DNA from: an uncultured Brevinema sp.
Lineage (GTDB): Bacteria; Spirochaetota; Brevinematia; Brevinematales; Brevinemataceae
Length of the DNA stretch: 64,000 nucleotides
Direction: 5' to 3'
NCBI GenBank assembly: GCA_947038195.1
Contig: CAMQVI010000003.1
Coordinates: 22,740 to 86,739 of the forward strand
Within the stretch, counting starts at the first letter, position 1; each line of letters opens with the position of its first letter. The notes under the pieces were generated by a model that saw nothing but the letters and a program-made list of their open reading frames with translations, did no database searches and was not told the DNA's origin. Below, in pieces: positions 10,474-21,025 of the stretch. The position numbers and the translations under genes were made by a program.

Positions 10474-12765
10474 TTAAATAAAATAAACAATAGTTTTACC
10501 TGATCCCCCTTCCTGAGGGGTGGCAAATCTAAAGTTCTTAACTTCTTTAACATATTTTAAATGGTAATGTACTGCTTTTTGTAGAATCCCTAGTCCTTTT
10601 CCATGAATGATGATAAAAGTATCTAATCCCGATGCTAAAGCGGCGTACATGTATTTATCAACATGAGCAAGAGCTTCTTCTTTAGTCATCCCATGAACAT
10701 CTACCGTCTGAGCAATATCAGCAGTATATTGTTTGGAAGCATAGTAAGACTTTTTTTTAGAAGTAGTTTCTTGTTCTGTTTCAAAGATATCGGATTTTTT
10801 TACAGAAATTTTAACAAACCCGGCCCTTATTGTTACAGAATTTTTTTGTATGGACTCTACAACGGCTTTTTGGTTGAGAGAAGATACAAATACTTTTTCC
10901 CCTATCTCTATATGAGTTTTTTTTACATGAATAAGTTGCGTTATTTCTGATTTTTTTTCATTTACTAATTCTTGTATTTTTTTTAAGCTTTTGGCTGTTT
11001 CTTTGGGGTTTTTAGCAATGTTTTTTTGGAGGGCACTTAATTCCCTTAAACAAAAACTTAATTCTTTATCAGCTTGGGCTAAGCCTTCTTTTTGTAGTTG
11101 TGCTATTTGGTGGTTTAAGAGGTCTTTTTGGCTTTGGCTTTCTCTTTTTTCCCTCTCTATACGGTCTTGTAATTGCTTTAGATGTAATTCTTTTTGACGA
11201 AGGTTTTTTTCGTATTCTTCTATATTAGAAAGAATCAGCTCTGTTTTATCTTTTTTGTGATTTACAAGATTGTGAGCTTCTTTTACAATATGAGGAGCAA
11301 GTCCTACCCTTGTAGCGATATTCAAAGCATAACTTTCTCCCATACTGTTAGGGTATAGGGTAAATTGGGGACTCAATTTTTTTATATCAAAACCTGTTGC
11401 ATAGCTCTTGATATAAGCATGTTCAAAACACTTAACTTTAACTTGCTTGTAGTGAGTGGTAATGGCAAAAAAAGTTTGTTTCTTCACTAGCTCATCTATA
11501 ATAGCACAGGCTAGAGCTTCGCCCTCAATAGGATCTGTCGCATGGGCTATTTCGTCTATTAATACTAAGGTGCTGGGGTTTGATTTTTTAAGAATATCTT
11601 TAATATTATATAAGTGCCCCGAAAAGGTAGAAAGGTCATCGTCTAAATTTTGAGAATCTCCAATTTCTATTAAAATATCAGAGAAAAAGGGGAATTCCAC
11701 TGTTTTAGCAGGGATAGGGAGTCCTATTAAAAACATATGGCTACAAATGGCCAAGGTCTTCAGAGCGGCACTCTTACCCCCTGCATTGGGTCCAGATATA
11801 ATAATCCCAAAACTCTCTTGCTCTAATTCTATGGTAATAGGGATCACAGTTTCTTGTCCCTTTTTTAAAAGTAAAAAAGGATTGTATACGTCTTCTAATA
11901 TGATCTCTTGATTTTCATTGATTTGAGCAAAAATAGCATTATATTTTTTGGCAAAATAGTATTTATTAAATAAGATTTCTAATTGAGCGCTTCTGTTGAC
12001 AATCAAAATAATATCCACAATATATTCAGAGATTATTTTGCTCCATTGTCTTAATAAACGATGGATTTCTTGGTGCTCTAAATCGTCTACGGATAAAAGC
12101 TCATTATTCATAGCAATGATTTCGGGAGGCTCTATATAAGTAACAGTTCCAGAGTTAGAAAATCCATGAACAATACCCTCATTACGATTTTTAGCCACAC
12201 TTTTAATGGGAAGTACATAACGGTCTTCTCTAAAAGCTATCCTTTTTTCAGCAAGGTCGTCATTGTTTTTTAATTGTTTTTGTAATATTTTTTCGATTTG
12301 TTGTCTCAAGGTTTTTTTTAGGCTTCTGATCCTTTTTAGTTCTGGAGAGGCACTGTCGGCGATATTTCCTTCGCCGTCAAAAGCATTTTTCCAGTAATCT
12401 AAGAGAGTTCTCGGAAAAATAATTTCGTGTATGAATTCGTGGAGGAGGGGGTATTCTACGGGGAGTATTTCTAAGATAGTCAATTGATGCCATTGTTTCA
12501 TGGCTAGGTAAGTGTGATAAATATCTTTAGTGTCTAAAACATAGTCTTTTTCACTAAAAGATACGGCTTGTCTAATATCTGCTAAATCTACAAAAGAAAA
12601 GCTTGTGTAGTTTTCACAGTAAGAATAAACTTCTTTAGAAATCGAAATGTTTTCTTGTAAGGTCTTACTATCATGGAAAGGGATTGTGTTATTAAAATCG
12701 TGGCGAGCCACTTCGCTAGTAAGCTGGGCAGAAAAGGAAGAATAAATATAATCTAGTTCTTGCAC
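10474..12765 (-). CDS. mutS2: MutS2 family ATPase/endonuclease with Smr domain
   Basis: Walker A SGPNAGGKSAALKT, LVLIDEIAHATDPIEGEAL, C-terminal Smr motif VDVHGMTKEEAL...IIHGKGLGILQ. Confidence 0.95.
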   Translation of the reverse strand: MQELDYIYSSFSAQLTSEVARHDFNNTIPFHDSKTLQENISISKEVYSYCENYTSFSFVDLADIRQAVSFSEKDYVLDTKDIYHTYLAMKQWHQLTILEILPVEYPLLHEFIHEIIFPRTLLDYWKNAFDGEGNIADSASPELKRIRSLKKTLRQQIEKILQKQLKNNDDLAEKRIAFREDRYVLPIKSVAKNRNEGIVHGFSNSGTVTYIEPPEIIAMNNELLSVDDLEHQEIHRLLRQWSKIISEYIVDIILIVNRSAQLEILFNKYYFAKKYNAIFAQINENQEIILEDVYNPFLLLKKGQETVIPITIELEQESFGIIISGPNAGGKSAALKTLAICSHMFLIGLPIPAKTVEFPFFSDILIEIGDSQNLDDDLSTFSGHLYNIKDILKKSNPSTLVLIDEIAHATDPIEGEALACAIIDELVKKQTFFAITTHYKQVKVKCFEHAYIKSYATGFDIKKLSPQFTLYPNSMGESYALNIATRVGLAPHIVKEAHNLVNHKKDKTELILSNIEEYEKNLRQKELHLKQLQDRIEREKRESQSQKDLLNHQIAQLQKEGLAQADKELSFCLRELSALQKNIAKNPKETAKSLKKIQELVNEKKSEITQLIHVKKTHIEIGEKVFVSSLNQKAVVESIQKNSVTIRAGFVKISVKKSDIFETEQETTSKKKSYYASKQYTADIAQTVDVHGMTKEEALAHVDKYMYAALASGLDTFIIIHGKGLGILQKAVHYHLKYVKEVKNFRFATPQEGGSGKTIVYFI

Positions 12766-12845
12766 TACTATTCCTCAGTGTAAAAAGGTATTTGTAAGTA
12801 TAATATATAGAGGGTCTATTGTCAATTTTCGAAATTGTAATAGAT

Positions 12846-12990
12846 AAAAATATACCGACGAATAAATTCGTCGGTATTTGAAAGAGGTTCCGGAGGGGAG
12901 ATTGGCTAAAATTAGTTACCCACCGTCCGAAACAGGGAATTATTTATAAATAACTTACTACTATAATATCGTCTTTTCCAGAAAAAACTT
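12846..12990 (-). ncRNA. Candidate small structured RNA ending in a strong hairpin (unidentified family)
   Basis: Non-coding, locally GC-richer stretch (…CCCTGTTTCGGACGGTGGGTAACTAATTTTAGCCAATCTCCCCTCCGGAACC…) followed on the minus strand by ATACCGACGAATTTATTCGTCGGTAT and ATTTTTA. Bounds approximate. Confidence 0.4.
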
Positions 12991-13004
12991 TACCTTTAAA
13001 GAGG

Positions 13005-13055
13005 AATAAATAATAAAAAAGAGAAGATATTATCTTCTCTTTTTTATTATTTATT
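13005..13055. terminator. Long palindromic terminator after MCP gene
   Basis: Perfect 25-bp inverted repeat with 1-nt centre: AATAAATAATAAAAAAGAGAAGATA-T-TATCTTCTCTTTTTTATTATTTATT. Confidence 0.8.
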
Positions 13056-15064
13056 TAAGTTGTTTGATCTTCTTCTTCTATCTTGAAGGAAGAAGTCATC
13101 GTATGGAGAAATTCTGCTGTAACCTTAACCTCAGTGATTGATGTTGCTACTGTTTTATTGATACGGTAGACATCAGCAATAGTTTCGAATAATTTTTCTG
13201 CTATAGTTGAAAGATTAGAGAAAGAACTTTCTTGACTGACAAGAGAGTTCGTAAATTCGTCACAAAAATCAACTATTTCACGAATTTTCATATTAAAGTT
13301 TTTTGTCATATCACCTTGTTGATGTGCTAATACAGATGCATCTTCGGTAATAGAACCTAATTTACGGAATTGATCTATCATGATAGATATAACAGCGTGA
13401 GCTTCTTGAACTACAAGACTATTTTCTTGAGTGATTTCAGCAGCTACAAGGGTAGTTTCCACAGAATCTCTAATAATATGCTGAATATCCACTAGCTTAT
13501 TAGATATTTTATCCACAGCAATACTTGATTCTGTAGCAAGGCTACGCACCTCATTTGCGACGAGAGCAAATCCTTTACCAGCATCTCCAGCATGAGCTGC
13601 TTCAATAGCGGCATTAATAGAGAGGATATTGGTTTGTTCGGCGATGTCTTGAATAATAATCAATATCTCATCGATGTGCTCTGCTTCATCTCCCGCTTCT
13701 TGGATTTTAGTAGAGATTAAAGACATAGAGGTATTCATTTGCTCACTTTTATTAAGAGACTCTTTAATCTGTGCCATCACAAGATTGACGATAGATAAAC
13801 TATGGGAACTGAGATATCTAATGTTTTGGAAAATGGTAATAATTTTATTGACACATTCTGTAATGACAATAACAGCCCCTGTCGCATTAGCGATAGTTTC
13901 ATTATGTTCTTCTGCTTTACGAATAAGAGGAACCATTCCGCCAACAATACTTTCTGCTGAATCTTTAATAGGTTGAATTTCTTTTTCATCTTCCACTGTT
14001 CTTTGGGTAATAATCTGAAAGTCATCATCAATATGACGAATATTCACAGACATTTCTTCTGTGGTGTGCTTGATTCTAGCAATTTGACCTTGGAATTTAC
14101 GTAAAAAATTATTAACATTAGAAATCACTTGAGAGAAGAAAGTCCCTCTATTAATATTAAAGCGAAATGTGAGATTAGATCCACCTAAGGTCATTTGGGT
14201 AAATTGCTTTCTAATAGGTGTTATCGTATTTATCTCTGTTGTATTTTGAAAAGCTACAGAGATAAGCATTGAAATAGTAATAACGAAGACATACGCAAAC
14301 ATCCAAGGAAACTCTTTAAAGATAGATTCGTTATTAGGATTTAGTATATAGACAGCACTAAAGACATTAATGTGAACCATAAATAAAAGGTATAGAAAAG
14401 TAGCTACAATAAAAGGAGTATAACGATTTTGACTGTCATTATAATCCAAATCTTCTTTTTTTAGAGTATGTTTGGGGATTAACCTTTGTATAGGATGGAT
14501 ACGAAATTGCATAGCTTGATAGAATATATTAGTAGTAATAAACCAACTGATCATCAAAAAAGTGTTATCTTTAAATAATAGTATTATATTTTCAATAATT
14601 TTTTCGGAATCTGAAAAATCAAAAGTATGAAAACCAAAACCATAGATAATAAATAGCATAGGCCCCCAATACAGAGATTGAAATCCTCCACGAAGATATT
14701 TTTTAAAATTGGACTTAGTCATCTCTCCTGTTTCTAAAAAATGAAAGCAAGGTTTTAAATAGCGAAAATAAGCGAGTATTTGTAGGAGATTAGCACTTAC
14801 CCCAAAAGCAAAGGGTAATGCAGGAACAGATATAGTTGTGAAAGGGATCATAGAAGGTCTTAAGAGCAGGGCAATCAATCGATCAAACCCAGTCCCCTCT
14901 GTGGCTACAAAAGAAAAATAAATCCATCCATATACTAATACTGCTATAATAGGGATAATGATGGTAAATTGGATAATCCATATTGATTTTTTAAGCAGTT
15001 GTATTGTTTTTTTATTTTCTTGTAGTTGCTGTGAGGAAAATTTTATTATATTTTCTGCAGACAT
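13055..15064 (-). CDS. Methyl-accepting chemotaxis protein with polytopic membrane N-terminus
   Basis: MCP hairpin IAEQTNILSINAAIEAAHAGDAGKGFALVANEVRSLA; several TM segments. Confidence 0.93.
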   Translation of the reverse strand: MSAENIIKFSSQQLQENKKTIQLLKKSIWIIQFTIIIPIIAVLVYGWIYFSFVATEGTGFDRLIALLLRPSMIPFTTISVPALPFAFGVSANLLQILAYFRYLKPCFHFLETGEMTKSNFKKYLRGGFQSLYWGPMLFIIYGFGFHTFDFSDSEKIIENIILLFKDNTFLMISWFITTNIFYQAMQFRIHPIQRLIPKHTLKKEDLDYNDSQNRYTPFIVATFLYLLFMVHINVFSAVYILNPNNESIFKEFPWMFAYVFVITISMLISVAFQNTTEINTITPIRKQFTQMTLGGSNLTFRFNINRGTFFSQVISNVNNFLRKFQGQIARIKHTTEEMSVNIRHIDDDFQIITQRTVEDEKEIQPIKDSAESIVGGMVPLIRKAEEHNETIANATGAVIVITECVNKIITIFQNIRYLSSHSLSIVNLVMAQIKESLNKSEQMNTSMSLISTKIQEAGDEAEHIDEILIIIQDIAEQTNILSINAAIEAAHAGDAGKGFALVANEVRSLATESSIAVDKISNKLVDIQHIIRDSVETTLVAAEITQENSLVVQEAHAVISIMIDQFRKLGSITEDASVLAHQQGDMTKNFNMKIREIVDFCDEFTNSLVSQESSFSNLSTIAEKLFETIADVYRINKTVATSITEVKVTAEFLHTMTSSFKIEEEDQTT

Positions 15065-15131
15065 TCCTCGACTCCTCTTTATCTTATAATAGTACCTAGA
15101 ATTTCTATAATAGTCTTGTTCAGACCAATAT

Positions 15132-17300
15132 TTATTTTTCCAGTGTTTCAGTGTTTGGGATATTGATATTTTCTTCTTTTAATGGCGTGCTTTCTAGGGC
15201 ACTCTGATTCACTGCGATGGTCTCTTCTAATTGAGTGCTTTCTACAACACTCTGATCTGGAATTATCGCTACCGTTTCTCCTACTGGTATGGGCTCTTTT
15301 GGGGGGACAGGTTTAGGAGGGAGTGTTAACCTTAAAGGAACAGCATCTACAACAAATCCTGTAAGAATATGGGCTAAATGATGCTCTACAATAGATAACT
15401 TTTCTAATGCTGTTTCCATACGATAAAGACTCGTTCTTTCTTTTTTGAAATTTTGAATCATTGTTCTGAAATTAAGAGACATCATCATAGAAGTAGCACT
15501 TGCAGTTTTTAATTCTTGGTGAATATCATCTAAGAAAATTGCTGTCCCACCTGATGTGTCATAAAAACCTTGAACGAGAGTGCTTTGTTCTTCTGTAATA
15601 GATTTTGCTTCTTTGGAAACTTCTGATAATTGGTCAGAAGTTTGACACACTTGTTCTATAGAGTCTTTTAATTGTTCTCCAACACGGGTACTTACTTCTG
15701 AAGTCATAAGACTTTCTTTAGAAATAAATAGAGATTCTCCAATTAATTCTGTGATAGTAGAAAGCCTAACGGAGATTTTATCTACAGAGTCATGGGACAT
15801 ACTTGCTAATTTTCGAATTTCTTCGGCAACCATTGCAAATCCTTGTCCTGCATGTCCTCCATGAGCAGCTTCAATGGCAGCACTCATAGAGAGAAGGTTA
15901 GTTTGTTCGGCGATATTTTTAAGAATTTTTAATACTTCGTAAATAGCGGCTGTTTCATCTCCAGCATGTTGGATCTTTTTGTTAATAGTGGAAATATGGC
16001 TGCTCATGAGCATACTTTTTTCTAGGGATTTATTTACAGTAGCGAGAGCATTAGTACTAGATGTAGAGCTCTGTTGGTGTTCTGTGGTGATATTATTAAA
16101 GGTTTCTATGATATTCTGTGTTCCCACATGAAGATTTTTAATGTTTTCTCTCTCGACAGTCATCATTTGACTTTGTACAGCTACCTCATTGGCGAGCTTT
16201 TGTATCATAGCTGCCGTAGTATTTGTAGCAATATTCATTTGAATAACATGAGTTTCTTGGGAGGACAAAGAGCTTATTAATTGTGAAACTTGCTCTTGAA
16301 GTGTAACATTTTCTTTAGATAAGGCATCTTTTCTATTTTGAATCTGCCCTATATCATTTTTCAAACTAATAATAAAACGATTGTATTCCGAAATAAGTAA
16401 TCCCAAATCACTTTTGTCATATAGGGTAGTTTGTGTGTTTAAATCACCTGTATCTACAAGATTTTGTATGTTATTATTAAACTGTACTTTTATAGCTGTA
16501 GATATTTTATTATCTATATGGAATAATAATAAAAGAGGAAAAGCACAAAACAAGGTAAAATTAGTCACCCATTGAAAGATATAAGGTGCTGTCTCAAAAT
16601 CCCCTAAAATCCTAATAGACTCTAAAAGAAATAAATTTTCTAAAAAAATCACCAAAAATAAAGCGAGCTGAATACACATAATGACAATAGGCTTATACTG
16701 AACAAAAGTATATAATTCTTTTTCTTCAAAAGAGTGATTGTTCATTAATTCTCTTATAGGTCTGGTTGCTTTTAATACAAAATAGATATACAAGCTCCCT
16801 ATACATTGCATCCATACTATACGAAATAAGGTATAAAGTATTTTCGTGTGTGTAGGAAAGCCCATTATATAATCAAAATCCAAAGCAAAGGTAATCAAAG
16901 CTGAAATAATAGAAGTTCCTGTTAGAATTAATACAATATTACGGGTATGAAAAATAACTTTCCTTGCTTCTTCTAAACGGCTGCCGTCGGTACAGTAAGA
17001 ATAAAGAGATCGAAAGTACCAAGACATCGCTATCCACGTAAGAAAAGGGAATGTGATATAATTTAAAAATAGCTTATGTTTTATAATGTATTCTAAGAAG
17101 ATAGACAAATGATAGGGGGATAATAAATCAATTTGTAAGTGGGAGGGTAACAAGAAAAATTCTTGCATAAAGGATAGAGGACTGATAATAAAAAAGAGAA
17201 ACGCTAATGTTTGTAGTGTTATCGAAGTTTTTATTTGGTTTCTCTTTTTTATAGACACACTCATGATAGGTGAAACGGCTGTACTATTACTATTATTCAT
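15132..17300 (-). CDS. Methyl-accepting chemotaxis protein with polytopic membrane N-terminus and repetitive acidic tail
   Basis: MCP hairpin [38 protein letters not shown]-terminal 16-aa repeat. Confidence 0.93.
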   Translation of the reverse strand: MNNSNSTAVSPIMSVSIKKRNQIKTSITLQTLAFLFFIISPLSFMQEFFLLPSHLQIDLLSPYHLSIFLEYIIKHKLFLNYITFPFLTWIAMSWYFRSLYSYCTDGSRLEEARKVIFHTRNIVLILTGTSIISALITFALDFDYIMGFPTHTKILYTLFRIVWMQCIGSLYIYFVLKATRPIRELMNNHSFEEKELYTFVQYKPIVIMCIQLALFLVIFLENLFLLESIRILGDFETAPYIFQWVTNFTLFCAFPLLLLFHIDNKISTAIKVQFNNNIQNLVDTGDLNTQTTLYDKSDLGLLISEYNRFIISLKNDIGQIQNRKDALSKENVTLQEQVSQLISSLSSQETHVIQMNIATNTTAAMIQKLANEVAVQSQMMTVERENIKNLHVGTQNIIETFNNITTEHQQSSTSSTNALATVNKSLEKSMLMSSHISTINKKIQHAGDETAAIYEVLKILKNIAEQTNLLSMSAAIEAAHGGHAGQGFAMVAEEIRKLASMSHDSVDKISVRLSTITELIGESLFISKESLMTSEVSTRVGEQLKDSIEQVCQTSDQLSEVSKEAKSITEEQSTLVQGFYDTSGGTAIFLDDIHQELKTASATSMMMSLNFRTMIQNFKKERTSLYRMETALEKLSIVEHHLAHILTGFVVDAVPLRLTLPPKPVPPKEPIPVGETVAIIPDQSVVESTQLEETIAVNQSALESTPLKEENINIPNTETLEK

Positions 17301-17349
17301 AAGACTCTCTTAAAAAATATATCTTGTATACATTATCGATACAAATCCT

Positions 17350-17402
17350 AAAAAACTCAAGCTTTAATGAATATTAATATCCACTAAAGCTTGAGTTTTT
17401 TT
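17350..17402. terminator. Hairpin terminator downstream of glgC
   Basis: AAAAAACTCAAGCTTTA…TAAAGCTTGAGTTTTTTT. Confidence 0.8.
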
Positions 17403-17423
17403 GTTGATTTTTAATACTAGTCT

Positions 17424-18725
17424 CTAAATAGAAAAATTATCTGGTATTACTGCTTTAGCAGGAATCACTAAAATATTATCCCTAATAACATAGTTATCGG
17501 TGAAGACGTCATTTTGATTGTCTTTATTGATAAGAGTAACATTATTACCTATACGGGAGTTTTTATCGATGATAGCATTTTTGATGGTACAATTTTGACC
17601 GATTCCTATATTAGGAATCCCCTCTTTGTGGTTTTTCGTTTTTTCTTCAGCGCTTTCTGTCCAATCAGCACCCATAATTACTGTGTTTTCTATAGAAGTA
17701 CCATCTCTAATAATAGAGCGTTGTCCTATAACACAATTTTTAATCATACATTTTTCTAAACGAGAAGCATCTCCGATAATAGAAGAAGAAATAGAACAGT
17801 CTTTGAAAGAAGCGGGAGGGAGGAGACTGGGGCGTGTTAAGCTGGGCCAAGTACTATCATAGATTTCAAATCCATCAGCTTCATAGGTAAGGTCAAGATT
17901 TGCTTTATGAAAATTATCAAGGGTTCCAATATCTTCCCAATAACCATTGTGAACAGCTACTTGTACTTGATGATTTTTAATAATATAAGGAATAATTTCT
18001 TTCCCAAAGTCCATCATAGAACTTTGTTCACTGAGGATTCTTTCTAGAATACCTAAATTAATAAGATACATACTCATAGAGGCGAAAACAGTATCTTCAG
18101 AAAGATTGTATTGTTTTCTTAATTTTTCAGGAACATACCAGTCTTTTTCTAATTGAGCATCTCCAGGTTTTTCCCAGAAATCAAGGATTTGTTGATCTTC
18201 ATTTACTTTTACAATACCAAAAGCATCAGCAGAGGCTCTAGGAACAGCTACCACACCTATAGTGAGATCAGGATTGTATTTAGCGTGAATATCTTTAATA
18301 TCTTTAAAGTCCATACGATAGAGTTGGTCTCCTGCGAGAATAAGCCCATGAGTCGCTTTTCTTACACTTTTAATATGGTGCATTCCTTTACGAACAGCAT
18401 CAGCAGTACCTTGAGAAAAACCAGCACTAACCATATCTTTACTAGCCTCACTGGCAATAATATCTACAAAAGAATCATGAAATAAGTCAAATGTATATGT
18501 TTGGGTGATATGTTGGTTAAGAGAAGCTGAATGAAACTGTGTAAGTACAAATATCTTTCCTATTCCAGAATGAATACAATTAGTAATAGGGAAGTCAATA
18601 ATACGATAACGACCACCAAAAGGCACAGCAGGTTTAGAGCGCTGGTTGGTAAGAGGTTCTAGACGAGAACCTTGTCCTCCTGCTAAAATAATCCCCAAAA
18701 TATCTTCCATATGAATTTCTGACAT
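17424..18725 (-). CDS. glgC: Glucose-1-phosphate adenylyltransferase
   Basis: GIILAGGQGSRLEPLTNQRSKPAVPFGGRYRIIDFPITNCIHSGI; left-handed beta-helix C-terminus. Confidence 0.95.
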   Translation of the reverse strand: MSEIHMEDILGIILAGGQGSRLEPLTNQRSKPAVPFGGRYRIIDFPITNCIHSGIGKIFVLTQFHSASLNQHITQTYTFDLFHDSFVDIIASEASKDMVSAGFSQGTADAVRKGMHHIKSVRKATHGLILAGDQLYRMDFKDIKDIHAKYNPDLTIGVVAVPRASADAFGIVKVNEDQQILDFWEKPGDAQLEKDWYVPEKLRKQYNLSEDTVFASMSMYLINLGILERILSEQSSMMDFGKEIIPYIIKNHQVQVAVHNGYWEDIGTLDNFHKANLDLTYEADGFEIYDSTWPSLTRPSLLPPASFKDCSISSSIIGDASRLEKCMIKNCVIGQRSIIRDGTSIENTVIMGADWTESAEEKTKNHKEGIPNIGIGQNCTIKNAIIDKNSRIGNNVTLINKDNQNDVFTDNYVIRDNILVIPAKAVIPDNFSI

Positions 18726-18756
18726 AATAAGCTCCTAATACTTTAATTATTTTTTA

Positions 18757-20013
18757 TTAACATTCGCCTTTGTTTGAAACAATAGGAATATCACTGTTTT
18801 CTTCTAATTTTTTTTGATAATACTTAGCTAGTCCCCCTACAGAGGTTTCTTTGTAGGCTTCTGCCATATCTCTTCCTGTTTCTATCATTGTTTGTAAAAC
18901 TTCATCATAAGAGATAAGATGAGATGCTCCTGTCATTCTTACATAGTAAGCGGATTGGAGGGCTCTTACTGCTGAAACAGCATTTCTTTCTATACAAGGA
19001 ACCAATACATATCCACCTAAAGGGTCGCAGGTCATCCCCAAGTGATGTTCCATAGCGACTTCAGCCGCATTTTCTATGTGATTAATACCGTGTCCTAAGA
19101 GGAAAGCGCTGGCTCCAGCAGCCATAGCACAAGCCACACCTACTTCAGCTTGACATCCAGCTTCTGCTCCAGAGATAGAGGCATTATGTTTAGCTAATAA
19201 GCCTAGAATTCCAGCCACTGCTAAGGCTTTACGAATATCCTCATCTGTTTTTTGGTATACTTCTTGTAAATAACGTAGGACAGCAGGTAATACCCCACAA
19301 GCTCCACAAGTAGGAGCTGTAACTACTAAACCCATAGAGGCATTTTGCTCAGAAACGGCTAGAGCATAAGAAGAGACAAAGCCATTTTCTCGAATAGAGG
19401 GGTTCATTTCTAACAATGCTTCTTTATAAACGATATGGGCACGTCGAGCATATTTGAGAGGGCTAGGTAAATATTTTTCCGTATTGCTAAGCCCGTCTGC
19501 TATGGAGTTCATCATCGTTTGTCTAATACTTTCTAAATATTCCCAAATATCACTATCTTCATAACGATCTACATATTCCCATAAAGAGATTTTTTCTTCT
19601 GTACAGTAAGCCATAATTTCAGAAAGGTATTTATGGGGATAACAATGATCACCACTATTAATATCTGACCCCAAGTCAATAAGAGTTCCACCCCCTATAG
19701 AAAAAGTATGCCACTCTTCTAAAATAGTTCCATCTTTATCTATAGCTTCTAAAATAAGTCCATTAGGGTGTTGTTTAGGCCAAATATCATCTCTCCAAAC
19801 AATCTCCAAGTCTTTACCTTCAAAAGCTGTGGCCAAGGATTTATCGGTGAAATGTCCTATACCTGTAGCGGCGATACTTCCTAATAAAGTAACCCGAAAA
19901 CGAGAGGCACTAGGGTTTCTTTTTTGAATTATCAATCCTGCTCTGTAAGGACCAATAGTATGAGAGCTTGAAGGTCCTAGACCACTTCTATATAATTCTT
20001 TGAGAGAATACAT
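18757..20013 (-). CDS. sdaA: L-serine ammonia-lyase (Fe-S, single-chain)
   Basis: GLGPSSSHTIGPYRAG, APTCGACGVLPAVLRYL, SGAEAGCQAEVGVACAMAAGA. Confidence 0.92.
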   Translation of the reverse strand: MYSLKELYRSGLGPSSSHTIGPYRAGLIIQKRNPSASRFRVTLLGSIAATGIGHFTDKSLATAFEGKDLEIVWRDDIWPKQHPNGLILEAIDKDGTILEEWHTFSIGGGTLIDLGSDINSGDHCYPHKYLSEIMAYCTEEKISLWEYVDRYEDSDIWEYLESIRQTMMNSIADGLSNTEKYLPSPLKYARRAHIVYKEALLEMNPSIRENGFVSSYALAVSEQNASMGLVVTAPTCGACGVLPAVLRYLQEVYQKTDEDIRKALAVAGILGLLAKHNASISGAEAGCQAEVGVACAMAAGASAFLLGHGINHIENAAEVAMEHHLGMTCDPLGGYVLVPCIERNAVSAVRALQSAYYVRMTGASHLISYDEVLQTMIETGRDMAEAYKETSVGGLAKYYQKKLEENSDIPIVSNKGEC

Positions 20014-20022
20014 AAATACTCC

Positions 20023-20844
20023 TTACTTTTCAGACAAAATTATATCAATACACTCTGTTAAACTATGCACATTATTATGGACATAAGCTTTTAGTTCTGT
20101 CTCTCCATGATTCATTAAAAAAGCATTACTAGGGCCTACCTCTTCAAACATAGGAAGGTCATTAAAAGAATCTCCTATACTATAAACTTCAAGATCCTTA
20201 TCTAAGTGTTGAATGAGATTTCTTATCCCAACACCCTTTGAAGCCCCGAGAGCCGCTATATCTACAAAAAATTGATTTCTAAAACTAGCTATATATTTTC
20301 CCCAACGTTCTAAAATATAAAGGCGAGCCTCCTCAGCCTCTTTGGGGGAAGAAGAAAAAGCAGAGATCCCTATACATACAAAATCACTTTCCATCTTTAG
20401 CGCTTCTTCTATAGAAACATGAGAAGCTTTAAGGTCTTGTACCACAGAGGTATCAAAAGGGAGGCGTCTATCTTTCATTTCATAAGTACAACCCTCTATA
20501 TCCCAATACATAGAAAAAGTTTTTTGTTCATAAAAATATTTAAGTATTTCTAGTCCTATTTTATTAGGGATACTACTACTACATATTGTAGTAGTGTCTG
20601 TAGGATTACTAGGATTCACGGAATAAACATCGGAACCATTACATAGAATTAAAGCATCTGTTTGAATCTGATATTTTTCTATGAGAGGTAGAGTCCACAG
20701 CAAAGGTCTCCCAGTGCATAAAGCAAAAATATGCCCAGCTGCTCTGAATTTTTTAATAGACTCCAAGTCTTTTTTACTTATTGTTTGGGATTCATCTAGG
20801 ACTATTGTTCCATCTACATCACAGGCTAATAATTTTTGTTTCAT
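20023..20844 (-). CDS. HAD superfamily hydrolase (Cof-type)
   Basis: CDVDGTIVLDE, FALCTGRPL, YSIGDSFNDLPMFE. Confidence 0.88.
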   Translation of the reverse strand: MKQKLLACDVDGTIVLDESQTISKKDLESIKKFRAAGHIFALCTGRPLLWTLPLIEKYQIQTDALILCNGSDVYSVNPSNPTDTTTICSSSIPNKIGLEILKYFYEQKTFSMYWDIEGCTYEMKDRRLPFDTSVVQDLKASHVSIEEALKMESDFVCIGISAFSSSPKEAEEARLYILERWGKYIASFRNQFFVDIAALGASKGVGIRNLIQHLDKDLEVYSIGDSFNDLPMFEEVGPSNAFLMNHGETELKAYVHNNVHSLTECIDIILSEK

Positions 20845-21025
20845 GCTTACTCCATTTTAAAGGTCATTATAAATATAATCTCTCTATTATATTGTACCTT
20901 ATTTCACATAATAGTCAATAGTAGGAATAAAATTAAAATAATATTAGCATATTTGAGCTCATAGGACTTGATTTTAATGAAACTTCGCTTATACTATAAT
21001 AGTAATTATAAAAAAGGAGAGTAGT

